Positions 1 to 7,256 of a stretch of 9,605 nucleotides of DNA are shown here, piece by piece. A program made the position numbers and the translations under genes. Each line of letters begins with the position of its first letter. The stretch's first letter is position 1. This DNA comes from JAFDXJ01 sp038257845 (GTDB taxonomy: Bacteria > Bacteroidota > Bacteroidia > Chitinophagales > Chitinophagaceae). The notes under the pieces are model-generated. The model was given only the letters and a program-made list of their open reading frames with translations. It ran no database searches and was not told where the DNA came from. The stretch covers positions 1-9,605 of the forward strand of contig JBBSQL010000070.1 of the NCBI GenBank assembly GCA_038257845.1, written 5' to 3'.

Positions 1-2999
1 AAGTCCACCAATGAAGTGGTTGTCTTAATATTTGGATGATCCACCATACCGGCTGGTTCGAATTTGGTAAAAATAAATTTCTCCACAAATTCTTCTAAAG
101 GCACACCAAATTGTAAACCTACAGAGATGGCGATCGCGAAGCAGTTCATCAGGCTGCGCAGGGTGGAGCCTTCTTTGGCGAGGTCAATAAATATTTCACC
201 CAAAGTACCGTCACCATATTCTCCTGTACGTAAAAACAAAACCTGTCCGCCAATCTTGGCTTTTTGGGTAAACCCATAGCGCTTGGTTGGCAGGGTTTTT
301 CTTTCAACAATCTGGGATAACTGGCGCTTCAATACAGTGTCATTGCTTTGCTGCATACGTTGCGTGATTTCTTCCAACAGTTGCTCTACTGTAAGATCCG
401 CCAGGGATGGTTTTGAAACAAGGGTTGCATTTTCTTCCAACGCAGGGGCTGATTCTTCCACTGCTGTTTTCTTCTTTTTCTTATCTGATTTCGTACTGAG
501 GGGTTGTGATAATTTACAACCATCCCGGTATAAGGCATTGGCTTTTAAACCGAGTTGCCAGCTCAGGATGTAGCTATCTGCAATGTCAGCAACAGTTGCT
601 TCATTGGGTAAATTAATAGTTTTGGAAATGGCGCCGCTCAAAAATGGCTGGCAGGCTGCCATCATACGAATGTGGCCATGCGCGTGGATAAAACGCTCGC
701 CCTTTTTACCGCAACGGTTGGCGCAATCAAATATAGGTAAATGCGCATCTTTCAGGAATGGCGCGCCTTCCAGCGTCATCGTGCCACAGATAAAATCATT
801 CGCGGCTTCGATTTGCGCTTCTGTAAATCCGACAGATTCCAGCATATCAAAACCGGGCGCTGTATATTGTGCTGCTGTAAAGCCAAGCCTTTCGAGGCAT
901 TCATTTCCCAAAGAATACGCGTTAAAAATAAAACTGATATCAAATGCGGATTTAGCTGTCGCATTTAATTTTTTTATTTCCTCTTCTAAAAAGCCTTTTT
1001 CTTTTAAAGTGGCATTATTTATAAATGGCGATGCTTCAAAATTTCCGGAACCAACCGCATATTGTTCAATCGCATTTCTTTCTTCTTCAGTATAACCCAG
1101 GTTTTTTAAAGCAGCGGGAACTGACTGATTAATAATTTTGAAATAACCGCCTCCACTGAGTTTTTTATATTTTATCAGGGAAAAATCTGGTTCAACACCG
1201 GTTGTGTCACAATCCATTACAAGGCCAATTGTACCGGTTGGTGCGATCACAGTTGTCTGCGCATTTCTATAGCCATATTTTTCACCCATTTGTACAGCAT
1301 CATCCCAGGCTTTGGTGGCGGCTTTCAATAAATAATCAGGGCAATATGCTGCCTGAATTCCGAGTGGTTTTATTTCAAGGCCTGTGTATGCATCTTCTGC
1401 GTCATAAGCTGCTGCACGGTGATTGCGCATTACGCGCAACATGTCTTCCTTGTTTTCTGCATACTTCGAGAAAGGCCCTAAATGTGCCGCCATTTCCGCG
1501 GAGGTTTTATAGGCGGTGCCCGTCATGATGGCTGTAATAGCGCCTGCAATTCCACGCGCTTTTTCACTGTCATACGGAATGCCGCTTACCATTAATAAAG
1601 TGCCCAGGTTGGCAAAGCCAAGTCCCAGTGTGCGGTAATCATAAGATAATTGTGCTACTTCTTTGGAAGGGAACTGCGCCATTAAAACGGAAATTTCTAA
1701 TACCGTGGTCCATAACCTGCAGGTATATTCAAAACCTTCCACATCAAATTTATTCGTGTCCTTATCAAAAAATTTCATGAGGTTGGCAGATGCAAGATTG
1801 CAGGCCGTATTGTCCAAAAACATATACTCACTGCATGGGTTGGATGCATTGATGGAACCTCCTTTGGGGCAGGTATGCCATTCATTAATCGTGGTATCAT
1901 ATTGCAAACCGGGATCTGCACAGCGCCAGGCTGCATAAGAAATGGTATCCCAAACTTCACGTGCCGGAATTTTTTTCATTACGCGGCCATCGGTGCGGGC
2001 TTTCAATTCCCAGTCACCATTTTCCTGTAATGCTTTAAAAAATGAATTTGGGATTCGTACGGAATTATTGGAATTCTGCCCGGAAACGGTGAGGTAAGCT
2101 TCACCTTCATAACTATTATCATAACCACCATCAATTAAAATGGCAACTTTTTTTTCTTCCTCCACTTTCCAGTTGATAAATTTCATGATCTCGGGATGAT
2201 CCAAATCGAGACAAACCATTTTTGCCGCACGGCGTGTTGTGCCTCCACTTTTAATAGCGCCTGCGGCACGATCACCGATTTTGAGAAAACTCATTAAGCC
2301 GCTGGAAGTGCCGCCACCACTGAGTTGTTCACCTTCGCCACGAATTTGCGAATAGTTGGTACCTACGCCGGAGCCATATTTAAAAATGCGTGCTTCGCGT
2401 GTCCAGAGATCCATGATGCCGCCTTCATTTACGAGGTCATCTTTTACACTTAATATAAAACAGGCATGTGGTTGCGGGCGTTCATACGCATTGGCGGATT
2501 TTTTTAATTCGCCATCTTTTGCATCTACATAATAATGGCCCTGCGGGCTGCCGGTGATACCATAACTTTCATGCAGGCCTGTATTAAACCATTGCGGGCT
2601 ATTGGGCACGCAGGATTGATTGAGTATGCTAAAAACAAGTTCATCATAAAAAACCTGAGCATCTTTTGGCGTAGCAAAATAACCGTAGCGCTCACCCCAT
2701 ACACGCCAGCAATGGGCCATGCGGTGTGCTACTTGTTTAATGGTTGTTTCGCGGCCGAGGCTGCCATCCGGTTGAGGTACACCGGCTTTGCGAAAATATT
2801 TTTGCGCGAGAATGTCCGTCGCGATTTGGCTCCAGCCGGAAGGCACTTCTACATTGTTCATTTCGAAAACCACTTCACCATTGGTATTTCGAATGATGCT
2901 GGTGCGGTAATCATAATCAAAAAGTTCAAAAGCAGGTTTGTCTTCTGAGGTGAATTGTCGCTGGAATTCCAGGCCTTTTTTGTTTTGTTTTGCAGCCAT
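1..2999 (-). CDS. nrdJ: Adenosylcobalamin-dependent ribonucleotide reductase, class II (C-terminus cut off by window edge)
   Basis: Reduces ribonucleotides to deoxyribonucleotides in the cytoplasm, using a thiyl radical generated from coenzyme B12, so it needs no oxygen and no separate radical subunit. Reading leftward from ATG at 2999, 999 codons are open to the edge without a stop. The catalytic barrel has the family signature NPCSE at residues 387-391, where Cys389 is the predicted thiyl-radical residue and Asn387 and Glu391 are its partners. The redox pair is predicted to be Cys180 (motif HACFIL) and Cys400 (motif TACNLAS). An APTGTIG loop lies further on. After the barrel comes a charged, low-complexity linker with a lysine run at about 838-845, then a TSCPD domain from about residue 905 (motifs RTGEYGDGTLGEIF and FEPAGMV) that is still open at the edge. 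A C-terminal Cys-rich tail, usual in long NrdJ proteins, would lie outside the window. No Shine-Dalgarno is seen before the ATG, as is normal in Bacteroidota. The family call is very secure; only the C-terminal end is unknown. Confidence 0.96.
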   Translation of the reverse strand, partial: MAAKQNKKGLEFQRQFTSEDKPAFELFDYDYRTSIIRNTNGEVVFEMNNVEVPSGWSQIATDILAQKYFRKAGVPQPDGSLGRETTIKQVAHRMAHCWRVWGERYGYFATPKDAQVFYDELVFSILNQSCVPNSPQWFNTGLHESYGITGSPQGHYYVDAKDGELKKSANAYERPQPHACFILSVKDDLVNEGGIMDLWTREARIFKYGSGVGTNYSQIRGEGEQLSGGGTSSGLMSFLKIGDRAAGAIKSGGTTRRAAKMVCLDLDHPEIMKFINWKVEEEKKVAILIDGGYDNSYEGEAYLTVSGQNSNNSVRIPNSFFKALQENGDWELKARTDGRVMKKIPAREVWDTISYAAWRCADPGLQYDTTINEWHTCPKGGSINASNPCSEYMFLDNTACNLASANLMKFFDKDTNKFDVEGFEYTCRLWTTVLEISVLMAQFPSKEVAQLSYDYRTLGLGFANLGTLLMVSGIPYDSEKARGIAGAITAIMTGTAYKTSAEMAAHLGPFSKYAENKEDMLRVMRNHRAAAYDAEDAYTGLEIKPLGIQAAYCPDYLLKAATKAWDDAVQMGEKYGYRNAQTTVIAPTGTIGLVMDCDTTGVEPDFSLIKYKKLSGGGYFKIINQSVPAALKNLGYTEEERNAIEQYAVGSGNFEASPFINNATLKEKGFLEEEIKKLNATAKSAFDISFIFNAYSLGNECLERLGFTAAQYTAPGFDMLESVGFTEAQIEAANDFICGTMTLEGAPFLKDAHLPIFDCANRCGKKGERFIHAHGHIRMMAACQPFLSGAISKTINLPNEATVADIADSYILSWQLGLKANALYRDGCKLSQPLSTKSDKKKKKTAVEESAPALEENATLVSKPSLADLTVEQLLEEITQRMQQSNDTVLKRQLSQIVERKTLPTKRYGFTQKAKIGGQVLFLRTGEYGDGTLGEIFIDLAKEGSTLRSLMNCFAIAISVGLQFGVPLEEFVEKFIFTKFEPAGMVDHPNIKTTTSLVD

Positions 3000-3022
3000 A
3001 CTCAAATTATTTTTAAAATATG

Positions 3023-3049
3023 AAAAGGTATCGTTTTCCTGGTTAACAA
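3023..3049 (-). promoter_or_regulatory. Candidate Bacteroidota-type promoter for nrdJ
   Basis: On the minus strand a TTG (3047-3049) is followed after 16 bases by TACCTTTT (3023-3030). This matches the Bacteroidota -7 consensus TAnnTTTG at all but the last base. The spacing is slightly shorter than the usual 17-23. Transcription would start around 3015-3020 and give a leader of roughly 15-20 bases before the ATG at 2999. The call rests on pattern only, in AT-rich DNA where such matches arise easily. Confidence 0.3.
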
Positions 3050-3057
3050 ATTGTTAA
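3043..3057. promoter_or_regulatory. Perfect 7+1+7 palindrome overlapping the candidate nrdJ promoter (possible operator)
   Basis: TTAACAAATTGTTAA is a perfect inverted repeat with 7-base arms around one central A. It covers the TTG of the candidate nrdJ -33 element, which is where a repressor dimer would block transcription. It does not look like the NrdR box consensus (ACAC-W-AT-rich-W-GTGT). The identity of any binding protein is unknown, and the operator role is inference from position and symmetry. Confidence 0.35.
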
Positions 3058-3122
3058 GCGGTTGACGAAAATATCTTTCTATTTTGATAAAACGTTTATA
3101 GAAATATACACAAGATGTGGAT

Positions 3123-3165
3123 AAGAAAAAAAAGCCTTACCTGGTTGCATATTGGTGAGAAGGCT
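3123..3165 (-). terminator. Terminator-like hairpin reading leftward, upstream of nrdJ
   Basis: On the minus strand the outer arm AGCCTT (3160-3165) pairs with AAGGCT (3133-3138). After a 3-base bulge (3157-3159), ACC (3154-3156) pairs with GGT (3139-3141), leaving a 12-base loop. The second arm runs straight into a stretch of eight or nine T with one following C (down to about 3123). That is the layout of an intrinsic terminator in the leftward direction only, as no T-run follows it on the plus strand. It lies about 125 bases before the nrdJ start, so it could be a leader attenuator, or the end of a transcript coming from the peptidase cluster to the right. Confidence 0.5.
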
Positions 3166-3201
3166 CCCGAAAAAAATATTTTTACAAGCATTTGGCATGG
3201 C

Positions 3202-3231
3202 CATTTATAGGAAATATTTTATGTATAAATG
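3202..3231. repeat. AT-rich 8-bp inverted repeat
   Basis: CATTTATA (3202-3209) and TATAAATG (3224-3231) are perfect inverted copies around a 14-base loop. The element partly overlaps an 8-base palindrome, ATGGCCAT (3197-3204). No T-run follows on either strand, so it is not a terminator. It may be chance symmetry in AT-rich DNA or a binding site; nothing in the sequence decides this. Confidence 0.3.
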
Positions 3232-3347
3232 AAGTTTTTAAAAATCAAACGGGGTAAAAAAAACAATGGATTTATATATACATTTTAAATTATTCGTATG
3301 AATCAAAAAATATTTTGCATTTTTGTAATAAGCACCTTAACCAGAAT

Positions 3348-4106
3348 ATGAAGCAAAAGCTATACCAGCAGATCACTGAAAGGAAAAAATTGGGCAGGAA
3401 ATCTTTTTCTGTACTCATAGATCCGGATAAAGTGGATATACCCAAAACGGATAAACTGATTCGTTTGGCTATGGACGCGAATGTGGATTATTTTTTTGTT
3501 GGGGGAAGCCTGGTCATTTCCAATAACGTGGATGAATGTATCAGCCAGATAAAAGCATCCTGCAATATTCCTGTTTTGTTGTTTCCCGGTGCGCCTTCAC
3601 AGGTAAGCAAATACGCGGATGCATTATTATATCTTTCGCTGATCTCTGGCAGAAACTCTGAATTATTAATTGGTCAGCACGTAATCAGTGCGCCATTAGT
3701 GAAGTATAGCGGGCTGGAAGTAATTCCTACCGGATATATGGTGATTGATGGCGGAGCACCCACAACAGTTTCCTATATTTCTAACGCGGCGCCCATTCCC
3801 GCGGATAAAAATGAGATCGCTATGTGTACTGCCATGGCGGGCGAATTGCTGGGATTAAAATTAATTTTCATGGATGCAGGCAGTGGTGCGAAAACGCCGG
3901 TGACCGAACAAATGATCCAGAAAGTAGCTGCACATATTGATGTACCGCTTATTACTGGTGGCGGTATAACCACACCTGAAAAAGCTTACCTGAATTGCAA
4001 AGCCGGCGCGGATATTCTCGTTGTTGGCAATGCCATTGAAAAAGATGTAAACCTGATCCGCGAGCTGAGTGACGCAATACATTCCGTGTCTATCGCTGTG
4101 GTATAA
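3348..4106 (+). CDS. Geranylgeranylglyceryl phosphate synthase family protein (GGGPS/PcrB, ether-lipid type)
   Basis: Predicted to form the ether bond between sn-glycerol-1-phosphate and a polyprenyl diphosphate. This reaction is best known from archaeal lipid synthesis, and the Bacteroidota carry a distinct branch of the family. The protein has 252 residues from ATG 3348, the normal size for this single TIM-barrel enzyme. Visible motifs are LIDPDK at 23-28 (acidic residues for magnesium and diphosphate), VGGS at 51-54, YLSLISGRN at 95-103, PTGYMVIDGG at 127-136, FMDAGSGA at 174-181, and the phosphate-binding loops GGGITTPEKA at 204-213 and VGNAIE at 226-231. I prefer ATG 3348 to the upstream in-frame TTG at 3315, because the homologous region starts just after the ATG and the extra 11 residues look like leader sequence. 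Residue 176 is Asp where I recall Glu in archaeal and Bacillus members. Chain-length specificity cannot be read from sequence alone. The gene is monocistronic as far as can be seen and converges with the peptidase gene. Confidence 0.93.
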   Translation: MKQKLYQQITERKKLGRKSFSVLIDPDKVDIPKTDKLIRLAMDANVDYFFVGGSLVISNNVDECISQIKASCNIPVLLFPGAPSQVSKYADALLYLSLISGRNSELLIGQHVISAPLVKYSGLEVIPTGYMVIDGGAPTTVSYISNAAPIPADKNEIAMCTAMAGELLGLKLIFMDAGSGAKTPVTEQMIQKVAAHIDVPLITGGGITTPEKAYLNCKAGADILVVGNAIEKDVNLIRELSDAIHSVSIAVV

Positions 4107-4118
4107 GGACATCTTATA
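4102..4118. repeat. Small inverted repeat at the convergent gene junction
   Basis: TATAAG (4102-4107) and CTTATA (4113-4118) are separated by 5 bases and overlap the GGGPS stop codon. The stem is AT-rich and is not followed by a T-run on the plus strand; a short TTTT (4127-4130) and a later TTTT (4137-4140) are the only T tracts nearby. At best it is a weak bidirectional terminator for the two convergent genes, which are only 27 bases apart. Confidence 0.2.
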
Positions 4119-4133
4119 AGAACAGGTTTTGGC

Positions 4134-5420
4134 TTATTTTAAATCCTCTGTTTTTACCCTTGTAGGTGTATCTTTTCCCTGGATAATAGATGTTGAACTA
4201 ATAGCAACAGACCTTATAATCGCGGCCATATTATCCATATTCAATGTATTGATTTCATCACTTACTTTATGATAATTTGGTTCACTATCCATCTTGGATG
4301 TAGAAATCGTATGCGCCGGCACGCCAAGCCTGGCAAGGGTTGCATTATCAGACCGGTAAAATAAATTTTCTTCTGTATAAGGATCGGGATAAAATGTAAA
4401 ATCAGTTCCGGCTAAATTTTTCTGTAAAATTTTTCCCATATCCGTTTTTTCATAACCGGTGATGTATGCGGAATTCAATCCCCATTTACTATCGGTACCA
4501 ATCATCTCAATATTAAACATGGCCACCACATCAGCCGGTGGAATATGGTTGGAAAAATAACCAGAACCAAGTCCGCCAGATTCTTCGCCTGTGAATGCCA
4601 CAAAAATAATGGTGCGATCATTATTGTTTAATGCTTTGAAATATTTTGCCAGGAGGATAACCGCCGTCGTGCCGGAAGCATCATCATTAGCGCCATTATA
4701 AATAGAGTCACCGTTGACTGGTTTGCCAATTCCCAAATGATCATAATGCGCAGAAAAAACTACGAACTCATTTGGTTTGGTTTTGCCTTTTATTTCACCC
4801 ACTACATTGGCTAATTTTTTTTCTTCAAAATTATGCGTGGCTTCAATGGAAAAACTTTTTGGAACGGTTGAGGTTAAAACAAAAATGACATCACCGGCAC
4901 TTTGATCAAGGCTGCGTTTGAAAAAATTCAGCCGCGGAAAAATTGTTGACATGGAGGTTTCAATCCAGAATATTTTTTTCTTACCGTCTTTAATTGCAGC
5001 AGAAGCATTTTTAAAAAAACCATCCATGTTTTTCACCTGCTCCTGTTCAAAGCCAGAATGTTCATTGATTTTTAATTCCTTTTTAGTTGTGACCACAATT
5101 AGATTTTTCGCATCCATTTTTTCATTATCCAATACCAGTGAAGCATTTATTTGTATTGGCTTTAGTAAAACAAAATTTTGCATATATGTTTCAAGCCCGG
5201 GTAATTTTTGCAAGCCTGTTTCTTTAAATTCATTACTTATAAATGCGGCTGCTTTATCAATGCCTTCCGTAAATATGGCACGACCTTTCATATCATCAGA
5301 TGAAAGTGTTTTTTCAATCCTGCTTACTTCTGATACATTGATAATTTTATCTAATTGCTGTGCTTTTACTAAAAAGCAAACAAACAATGCGATTATAAAA
5401 AAGGTTGATTTTTTAATCAT
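4134..5420 (-). CDS. Secreted M28-family zinc metallopeptidase
   Basis: Predicted co-catalytic two-metal aminopeptidase-like hydrolase of family M28, exported through the Sec pathway. The 428 residues start with a signal peptide (two lysines, hydrophobic stretch at 6-18, likely cleavage after Ala20 at VKA-QQ). There is no lipobox cysteine at the cleavage site. Residues 38-75 hold the usual N-terminal helix (DDMKGRAIFTEG...), followed by a poorly conserved insert to about 195, and the peptidase core from about 200 to 410. Metal and catalytic residues are readable in family order: His225 and Asp227 (SAHYDHLG), Asp246/Asp247 (GANDDASG), Glu279-Glu280 (TGEESGG, base and ligand), Glu305 (NIEMIG) and His384 (NYHKVSDE). 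All are present, so the enzyme should be active. Substrate is not predictable. The gene starts 33 bases after the response regulator stop with no clear promoter between, so it is probably the last gene of that operon. Confidence 0.92.
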   Translation of the reverse strand: MIKKSTFFIIALFVCFLVKAQQLDKIINVSEVSRIEKTLSSDDMKGRAIFTEGIDKAAAFISNEFKETGLQKLPGLETYMQNFVLLKPIQINASLVLDNEKMDAKNLIVVTTKKELKINEHSGFEQEQVKNMDGFFKNASAAIKDGKKKIFWIETSMSTIFPRLNFFKRSLDQSAGDVIFVLTSTVPKSFSIEATHNFEEKKLANVVGEIKGKTKPNEFVVFSAHYDHLGIGKPVNGDSIYNGANDDASGTTAVILLAKYFKALNNNDRTIIFVAFTGEESGGLGSGYFSNHIPPADVVAMFNIEMIGTDSKWGLNSAYITGYEKTDMGKILQKNLAGTDFTFYPDPYTEENLFYRSDNATLARLGVPAHTISTSKMDSEPNYHKVSDEINTLNMDNMAAIIRSVAISSTSIIQGKDTPTRVKTEDLK

Positions 5421-5453
5421 GGAATTTTATTAAAAACTATAGAAAAATTATAA

Positions 5454-6188
5454 TTATAAACTCATCATTTCTTTGAATCGAACTGTTTGCCGGCGGCTGA
5501 CTTCGATTTTTTCACCACCTTTTAATTCCACCAAAAGACCGCCATTAAAATAAGGTTCTATCTTTTCTATCAGGCGCATATTAATAATGTGTTTGCGGTT
5601 GGCACGGAAAAAAATGCGATCGTCCAGCCTTTCTTCCAATGCATTCAATGATTTTAATATGAGGGGTTTATTATTTGCAAAAAACACTTTTGCATAATTG
5701 CCTACACTTTCAAAAAGCCTGATCTCATTGAGTTTCACAAACCAACAACGTTCACCATCTTTTACAAAAACCTGGTCGTTTTCTGTGAGCGGGCCACGGT
5801 TTGCAGCGTTGCCAAAACCGGCATTTTCTTTACTGATCTCGTAATTCAATTTCTGAATGGCGTCTGTGAGACGGCGGGGTTCAATAGGTTTTAATAAATA
5901 ATCCAGGGCATTCACTTCAAAAGCTTTCAATGCATATTCATCGTAGGCTGTGGTGAAAATTACACGTGGCGCTTTTTCCAGTTCCTGCAACAAATCGAAA
6001 CCGGTTTTGCCGGGCATTTGAATATCAAGGAAAATGAGATCCGGATTCAGTAATTCAATTTTCTCCAGTCCATCGTCTGCATTGGACGCTTCATCTATGA
6101 TTTCAATATCCGGAAATTCCTGGAGTAGTTTTTTAAGTTCTGTCCGGGCGAGCCGTTCATCATCAATAATAATTGCTTTTACAGGCAT
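5454..6188 (-). CDS. LytTR-type response regulator (LytR/AlgR family)
   Basis: Cytoplasmic transcription regulator that receives phosphate from the adjacent kinase. The 244 residues comprise a receiver domain at about 3-120, with acidic pocket Asp9-Asp10, phosphoacceptor Asp55 (FLDIQMPG), Thr79-Thr80 and Lys100 (LLKPIEP). A short linker at 121-135 is followed by a LytTR DNA-binding domain at about 138-242 (motifs VGNYAKVF at 162-169, FFRANRKHIIN at 193-203, VSRRQ at 230-234). All receiver residues needed for phosphorylation are intact. The gene sits 18 bases downstream of the histidine kinase and 33 bases upstream of the peptidase, which argues for co-transcription. Targets are unknown. LytTR sites are imperfect direct repeats that I could not identify with confidence here. 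The start ATG at 6188 fits the normal receiver-domain beginning. Confidence 0.95.
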   Translation of the reverse strand: MPVKAIIIDDERLARTELKKLLQEFPDIEIIDEASNADDGLEKIELLNPDLIFLDIQMPGKTGFDLLQELEKAPRVIFTTAYDEYALKAFEVNALDYLLKPIEPRRLTDAIQKLNYEISKENAGFGNAANRGPLTENDQVFVKDGERCWFVKLNEIRLFESVGNYAKVFFANNKPLILKSLNALEERLDDRIFFRANRKHIINMRLIEKIEPYFNGGLLVELKGGEKIEVSRRQTVRFKEMMSL

Positions 6189-6206
6189 ACTAAAAATTTA
6201 AATTGG

Positions 6207-7250
6207 TTAAGTTAAAAAGGGTATAAGTATACGGGCTTCCACTAAATGGGGTTCTATATTTTTAATTTCAAATATTGCGTCGTTACCATAGATCAGTTTC
6301 AGCCTGTTTTGAGTACTTGAAATTCCAAAACCTTCTGCTTCATTCCCGGGTTCAAATTGCCCCGTGTTTTGAACGATGATTTCGTGACCATGATCTTTAA
6401 AATTGGAATATACTTTTATTGTACCGCCATCTACTTCACGGCTGATACCATGTTTGATCGCGTTTTCCACGAGCGTTTGCAACATCATGGGAGGAACAGG
6501 CTGGTCCAGCGTTTCCTCATCAATATGGTATTCTACCTTGAGGCGGTCTTCAAATCGTATATGTTCCAGTTCGAGATAATCTTTCACTATTTGTAGTTCT
6601 CTTTCCATACTCACAGTTTCCAGTGAATCTGCTTTCATGCTGCTGCGCAAAATATTGCTCAGTTCTGTGATGGCCGTCCTTGCCCTTTCAGGGTTTTCAT
6701 CAACCAGTGCCCGAATGCTATTGAGTGCATTAAAAATAAAATGCGGATTAATATGTGATTTGATGGTTTTGAGTTGCAACTCTTTCACCATACTTTCAAG
6801 TCGCACCTGGTCAAATTTCGTTTTTCTTTCCGCTTCAATATAATGCCACACATAATAAATGCTTACCCATACAAATATGATCGGAGAGTCATTGAAAATA
6901 TTAAATATAAAGCGCTGGTCAACAGTTGCTTTCATCCTCGGGTCATACCATTTCAACATTTCCACCAGGCTGCTGTTTATAAAACTGTATGCGGCACAAG
7001 CCAATATAACAGTAAGGAAAAATGAGATCCACTGGTTGCCTGATAAGGGCGGTAAAAGATGTAATCTTTTCCATGCGAAACGCAGTAAATGTGTAAATAA
7101 AAGTCCTAAAACGATTGAAAGAATAAGCCTTTGCGTATATAACTCAGAAATCTTATGATCAAATATAAAAGCAAAAAATACCAGGGACAGGCCATAAAAA
7201 AGCCAGCCTGAAAATTGGCATACAAGGTATTTTGTATTATTATTTTTCAT
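6207..7250 (-). CDS. LytS/YehU-type membrane sensor histidine kinase
   Basis: Inner-membrane kinase that phosphorylates the LytTR regulator encoded just downstream. From ATG 7250 it has 347 residues. Four hydrophobic segments (about 12-30, 41-58, 74-94 and 118-137) form the membrane part, with no large periplasmic sensor domain. A short coiled region at 138-165 leads to the His_kinase (PF06580-type) motif SHINPHFIFNALNSI at 165-179, with phosphoacceptor His170. The ATPase domain carries the N-box VENAIKHG (261-268, Asn263) and the G-box GFGISSTQNRL (307-317). The sequence stays open upstream to a TTG at 7295, but I reject that start: the 15 extra residues would precede the basic MKNNN start and lie over a well-formed promoter. 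The signal sensed is unknown. The compact sensor is typical of Bacteroidota LytS-like kinases paired with LytTR regulators. Confidence 0.94.
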   Translation of the reverse strand: MKNNNTKYLVCQFSGWLFYGLSLVFFAFIFDHKISELYTQRLILSIVLGLLFTHLLRFAWKRLHLLPPLSGNQWISFFLTVILACAAYSFINSSLVEMLKWYDPRMKATVDQRFIFNIFNDSPIIFVWVSIYYVWHYIEAERKTKFDQVRLESMVKELQLKTIKSHINPHFIFNALNSIRALVDENPERARTAITELSNILRSSMKADSLETVSMERELQIVKDYLELEHIRFEDRLKVEYHIDEETLDQPVPPMMLQTLVENAIKHGISREVDGGTIKVYSNFKDHGHEIIVQNTGQFEPGNEAEGFGISSTQNRLKLIYGNDAIFEIKNIEPHLVEARILIPFLT

Positions 7251-7256
7251 CTTTGG

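Larger units (their letters stand above)
3000..3347. other. Intergenic region between divergent nrdJ and the GGGPS gene
   Basis: This AT-rich stretch of 348 bases has no credible open reading frame. It holds the elements listed separately: a candidate nrdJ promoter (3023-3049), an overlapping palindrome (3043-3057), a leftward terminator-like hairpin (3123-3165) and an AT-rich inverted repeat (3202-3231). I looked for a cobalamin riboswitch, which would be a natural regulator near a B12 enzyme, and saw no recognisable B12-box. For the rightward GGGPS gene, the nearest match to a Bacteroidota -7 element is CATTTTTG at 3318-3325, which lacks the first T and has no TTG at the right distance, so I do not call it a promoter. 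Confidence 0.6.

Noticed and set aside
583..1095. 170-codon open frame on the plus strand
   Set aside because: It lies wholly antisense to the conserved nrdJ coding sequence and has no recognisable protein features; it is a shadow of the real gene. The same applies to plus-strand frames at 64-573, 1202-1528, 1663-1938 and 2535-2948.
3106..3125. Possible NrdR box near nrdJ (CACAAGATGTG inside ACACAAGATGTGGAT)
   Set aside because: It has a 4+3+4 symmetry but matches only about 10 of 16 positions of the NrdR consensus as I recall it, and no second box is seen at the expected spacing.
3000..3347. Cobalamin riboswitch upstream of the B12-dependent reductase
   Set aside because: No recognisable B12-box or multi-stem core is visible on the minus strand; only one terminator-like hairpin is present.
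3315..3347. Upstream TTG start for the GGGPS gene
   Set aside because: It adds 11 residues unlike the family N-terminus; the ATG at 3348 immediately precedes the conserved region and gives the normal length.
4504..4509. Glu instead of Asp as a metal ligand in the peptidase (NIEMIG)
   Set aside because: I know this variant as common in Bacteroidota M28 proteins and Glu can ligate zinc, so it does not suggest inactivation.
4918..5433. 171-codon open frame on the plus strand
   Set aside because: It is antisense to the M28 peptidase, whose metal ligands and signal peptide are clear. The Ser/Phe/Leu-rich translation is what the complement of a Lys/Glu-rich gene gives.
6357..7158. Several plus-strand frames of 68-99 codons
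   Set aside because: They are overlapping shadows of the histidine kinase with no start context, no homology I recognise and mutually exclusive frames.
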